Source of the DNA: Clostridium sp. CAG:590
GTDB lineage: Bacteria > Bacillota > Clostridia > Lachnospirales > Lachnospiraceae
Assembly: GCA_000431135.1 (NCBI GenBank)
Contig: HF987885.1
Location: forward strand, 45,843-109,842
Length of the DNA: 64,000 bases
Direction of reading: 5' to 3'
Part shown: piece after piece, positions 60,761-64,000 of the stretch
How positions within the stretch are numbered: position 1 is the first letter of the stretch
Layout of the letters: every line of letters starts with the position of its first letter
The notes under the pieces: generated by a model
What the model was told of the DNA's origin: nothing
The model's database searches: none
The model's input: the letters and a program-made list of their open reading frames with translations, nothing else
Position numbers and translations under genes: made by a program

Positions 60761-62191
60761 ATGAAGAAAATTGCGTACATTGCGTCGGAGTGTGTGCCGT
60801 TTATTAAAACGGGTGGGTTAGCAGATGTTGTAGGAACATTGCCAAAGATTTTTGATAAGTCGGAGTATGATGTCCGGATCATTATTCCGAATTATATGTG
60901 TATTCCATCTAAGTTTAAGGAGAAGATGCGTTTTATTACGAATTTTCAATTAGATATTGGAGATCATTCCCAATATGTTGGAATTATGTATATGGAGTAT
61001 GAAGGGGTACCGGTTTATTTTATTGATAATGAGTATTATTTCAATGGTATTGCTCCGTATGGAGAGACGAAGTGGGATATTGAAAAATTCTGCTATTTTT
61101 CAAAGGCAGCATTGGCAATTCTACCGGTTATCGGATTCCGTCCGGATATTGTGCATTGCCATGACTGGCAGGCAGGAATGGTACCGGTCTATTTGAAGAC
61201 GTTATTTGCAGGTAATCCGTTTTTTAGTGGAATCCGGTCGATTATGACAATTCATAATTTGCAGTTCCAGGGAAAATGGAACATTGATCATATGAGGTAT
61301 TGTACCGGATTGCCGGATTATTTATTCACATCGGACAAATTGGAATTGAATAAAGATGCCTCTATGTTAAAGGGTGGACTTGTATATGCTGATACCATCA
61401 CAACGGTAAGCAACACCTATGCATATGAGATTCAGACTCCGTATTATGGAGAAGGATTAGATGGTCTGCTCCGGGCGAGAAGCCAGTCTTTAGTTGGTAT
61501 CGTGAATGGTATTGATTATGATACCTACAATCCGGAAAAGGACAAGAACCTGTATAAGAATTATACGACAAAGAATTATAAGAAAAACAAAGCAATGAAT
61601 AAGACTGCGCTTCAGAAGGAATTAGGACTGCCGGTTGATAAGAACCAGTTTGTGATCGGTATCATTTCACGATTGACCGATCAGAAAGGTCTGGATCTGG
61701 TAGATGCTGTTATGAATGATATCTGTCAGGATGGTGTACAATTTATTGTATTAGGAACAGGAGATCAACGTTATGAGGAGATGTTCCGCTATTATCAGAA
61801 CTTCCATCCGGCCAAGGTAAGTGCCAATATTTATTTCTCAGATGCATTATCGCATAAGATGTATGGTGCGTGTGATGCAATATTGGTTCCATCACGGTTT
61901 GAACCATGTGGATTAACACAGCTTATGGCATTACGGTATGGTTCTTTGCCAATCGTAAGAGAAACAGGTGGTCTGAAAGATACGGTTATCCCGTATAATG
62001 AATATGAGCAGACCGGAACCGGATTTTCTTTTGCAAATTATAATGCACAGGAATTATTGAATACGATCAATTATGCAAAAGAAGTATACTATAACCAGAA
62101 GAAGAGTTGGGAAGATATGCAGGTACGTGCCATGAATCAGAACTATTCATGGGCAAATTCTGCAAAACAGTATGAAGAATTATATCGTTAA
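60761..62191 (+). CDS. glgA: Glycogen synthase
   Basis: A 476-residue GT5 ADP-glucose-dependent glucan synthase. N-terminal Lys16 in IKTGGLADVVGTLPK, HCHDWQAGMVPVYLK (about 135), and C-terminal EPCGLTQLMALRYGSLPIVR then ETGGLKDTV. Ribosome site AAGGAGAAGGGA; a longer frame from 60701 is rejected. Other glg genes are not in the window, so it stands alone here. Confidence 0.96.
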   Translation: MKKIAYIASECVPFIKTGGLADVVGTLPKIFDKSEYDVRIIIPNYMCIPSKFKEKMRFITNFQLDIGDHSQYVGIMYMEYEGVPVYFIDNEYYFNGIAPYGETKWDIEKFCYFSKAALAILPVIGFRPDIVHCHDWQAGMVPVYLKTLFAGNPFFSGIRSIMTIHNLQFQGKWNIDHMRYCTGLPDYLFTSDKLELNKDASMLKGGLVYADTITTVSNTYAYEIQTPYYGEGLDGLLRARSQSLVGIVNGIDYDTYNPEKDKNLYKNYTTKNYKKNKAMNKTALQKELGLPVDKNQFVIGIISRLTDQKGLDLVDAVMNDICQDGVQFIVLGTGDQRYEEMFRYYQNFHPAKVSANIYFSDALSHKMYGACDAILVPSRFEPCGLTQLMALRYGSLPIVRETGGLKDTVIPYNEYEQTGTGFSFANYNAQELLNTINYAKEVYYNQKKSWEDMQVRAMNQNYSWANSAKQYEELYR

Positions 62192-62237
62192 GGATATAGA
62201 ACATAGAGAGATTTTGAAGAATAGAGGATGAGGCAAC

Positions 62238-63986
62238 ATGGCATTTGACGGAGTAGTAATAGCGAATATTGTACGGGATATGAAAGAGCGATTGGTTGGT
62301 GGAAGAGTTTATAAGATCTATCAGCCGGAAACAGATGAGATCAATCTGGTTGTAAAGAATCTGAAGACAACTTTTCGTTTGATGTTGAATGCCAGTGCAA
62401 CATTACCGTTAGTCTATTTTTTGGAAGAGAACAAATTAAATCCTGCGCAGGCACCGAATTTCTGTATGTTGCTGCGTAAACATATCGGTAATGCCAGAAT
62501 TGTGTCCGTGAGACAACCGGGACTAGAACGGATCATTGTTATGGAGTTTGAACATTTAGATGAGATGGGCGATCTTCGGCGTAAGAAACTGATCATAGAA
62601 TTGATGGGCAAATACAGCAATATTATTTTTACAGATGAGGCGGATGTTGTGATCGATTCGATCAAGCGGATCGGGGCACATATCAGTTCCGTCAGGGAAG
62701 TTCTTCCCGGATACGATTATGTACTGCCACCGAATACCAAATGTGATCCGTTGACCATTACGCAGCCAGCATTTGAAAGAGATATTTTGGAAAAGCCACT
62801 TAGTATTGAGAAAGCGATCTATACCTCCCTTACAGGCTTTTCAAAGCTGATGGCGGGCGAGATCTGTTACGAAGCAGGTGTGGATGGCAATTTTAGTACG
62901 GATAGTCTGGCAGATACGAACAAGGAACGATTGTGGGATGTATTCTGTGAAGTGCGGCAGCGAATCCTGAATGGGGACTATGACCCGGTCATTGCATATG
63001 ATCAGGACGAGCCGGTTGCATTTTCTGCATTGCCTCTTACCATGTATGGGGATATGACAATCCAGCATTTTGATGATATTTCACATTTATTGCGGGAATA
63101 TTACGCAAAGAAGGATACTTATTCCAGAATACATCAGAAATCAACAGATCTGCGTAAGGTATTGTCAACAGCGGTTGAACGTACCTCTAAGAAGTATGAT
63201 CTGCAACGCAAGCAGTTAAAAGATACGGAGAAACGGGATCAATATCGTGTGTATGGCGAATTGCTTCAGACGTATGGATATGAGATCAAACCGGAGGATA
63301 AGTCGATCACGGTCAATAATTATTATGACAACAGTGAAGTGACGATACCGTTAGATCCGACACTTACACCGGTTGAGAATGCAAACCGGTATTTTAATAA
63401 ATATAACAAATTAAAACGAACCTATGAAGCATCTCTTCAGTTGGTAGAGGAAAGCAAACGAACTCTGGATCAGCTTCTTTCCCTGCAACACAGTATTGAG
63501 ATAGCAGTAACAGAGGCAGATCTTACCGAGATAAGAGAAGAGATGGTGTTAGCCGGACTTATAAAGGCAAAACCGGTTAAGCGCAATGGCGTAAAACAGG
63601 AACAGAGCAAGCCATTGCATTATATATCTTCAGATGGTTTCCATATGTATGTTGGAAAGAATAACCTGCAAAATGACCGATTGACATTCAAATTTGCAAA
63701 TGCAAAGGATCTGTGGTTCCATGCAAAGGATATGCCGGGTTCCCATGTCATTGTCAAATTAGAGGGAGAAGAAGATGTGCCGGATGCAACTTATGAGGAA
63801 GCTGCAAGACTGGCGGCGTATTATTCGTCCGGCAATACAAGTCCGAAAGTAGAGATCGACTATACCAGACGGGGTAACCTCAAAAAGCCGCCGCAGGCGA
63901 ATCCGGGATATGTGATATATCATACCAATTACTCCATGGTTGCAATCCCGGACATCACAGATATTACCCTTGCACAGCGTGAGTGA
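62238..63986 (+). CDS. rqcH: Ribosome quality-control factor RqcH (NEMF/Fbp family)
   Basis: A 582-residue NFACT protein: N-terminal NFACT-N (MAFDGVVIANIVRDMKERLV), coiled coil about 280-430, and C-terminal NFACT-R (LWFHAKDMPGSHVIVKLEGE, PPQANPGYVIYHTNYSMVAI). In Bacillus RqcH recruits tRNA-Ala to add alanine tails on stalled chains. Old labels call it fibronectin-binding protein. Full length; the last 14 bases of the window hold nothing I can annotate. Confidence 0.94.
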   Translation: MAFDGVVIANIVRDMKERLVGGRVYKIYQPETDEINLVVKNLKTTFRLMLNASATLPLVYFLEENKLNPAQAPNFCMLLRKHIGNARIVSVRQPGLERIIVMEFEHLDEMGDLRRKKLIIELMGKYSNIIFTDEADVVIDSIKRIGAHISSVREVLPGYDYVLPPNTKCDPLTITQPAFERDILEKPLSIEKAIYTSLTGFSKLMAGEICYEAGVDGNFSTDSLADTNKERLWDVFCEVRQRILNGDYDPVIAYDQDEPVAFSALPLTMYGDMTIQHFDDISHLLREYYAKKDTYSRIHQKSTDLRKVLSTAVERTSKKYDLQRKQLKDTEKRDQYRVYGELLQTYGYEIKPEDKSITVNNYYDNSEVTIPLDPTLTPVENANRYFNKYNKLKRTYEASLQLVEESKRTLDQLLSLQHSIEIAVTEADLTEIREEMVLAGLIKAKPVKRNGVKQEQSKPLHYISSDGFHMYVGKNNLQNDRLTFKFANAKDLWFHAKDMPGSHVIVKLEGEEDVPDATYEEAARLAAYYSSGNTSPKVEIDYTRRGNLKKPPQANPGYVIYHTNYSMVAIPDITDITLAQRE

Positions 63987-64000
63987 CGGATGATGTGTGA

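Noticed and set aside
1..64000. tRNA, rRNA, insertion sequence or prophage genes
   Set aside because: None recognised by eye on either strand; a tRNAscan or Rfam search would be decisive.

Overview
The window looks like a chromosomal segment of a low-to-moderate G+C, spore-lineage Clostridia, most likely a Lachnospiraceae-type gut bacterium. The evidence is the protein families, the canonical Firmicutes order efp-spoIIIAA..AH-asp23-nusB-xseAB-ispA-dxs-tlyA-nadK-argR-recN-spoIVB-spo0A, and a monoderm type IV pilus (T4P) cluster without a secretin. Almost every gene is on the + strand; the one clear exception is a LysR-type regulator divergent from leuC. I see no rRNA, tRNA, CRISPR array, insertion sequence or prophage, and no gene-free stretch longer than about 300 bases.

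Region 1 (1-19924) is a T4P cluster: the end of pilB, then pilT, pilC, a structured 260-bp gap, the major pilin, a prepilin peptidase, a PilM-PilN fusion, PilO, and six pilin-like or pilus-associated genes. These include a 1,017-aa pilin-like protein without Glu5 and a 1,954-aa exported giant.

Region 2 (20019-36848) is amino-acid metabolism: yqeG, an AroE-AroK fusion, an M24 peptidase, a LysR regulator with leuCDB, ilvD (frameshifted), ilvB, serC, serA, a two-component system and asd.

Region 3 (37010-41989) is an unusual four-gene group. It holds a CbiG-like protein with an eroded signature motif, the C-terminal half of a CbiJ-like protein joined to six tandem hexapeptide repeats, a membrane DUF218 protein, and an 821-aa TPR/nucleotidyltransferase-like/DUF4125 protein. 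No other cobalamin gene is present.

Region 4 (42050-60584) holds efp, the eight-gene spoIIIA operon (spoIIIAB frameshifted), asp23, the nusB-to-recN housekeeping run (recN 3' end frameshifted), spoIVB, and two tandem Spo0A homologues whose receiver domains have lost key phosphorylation residues. Region 5 (60614-63986) holds glgA and rqcH.

Two themes stand out. First, ilvD, spoIIIAB and recN each carry a short tandem duplication (13, 25 and 22 bp, all 1 mod 3) that shifts the frame; deleting one copy restores the expected protein. This is either real slippage damage or switching, or an assembly artefact. Second, several candidate regulatory structures lie between genes: a long G·U-rich hairpin before the major pilin, an inverted repeat around the serC -35 box, and 0A-like boxes before spo0A.
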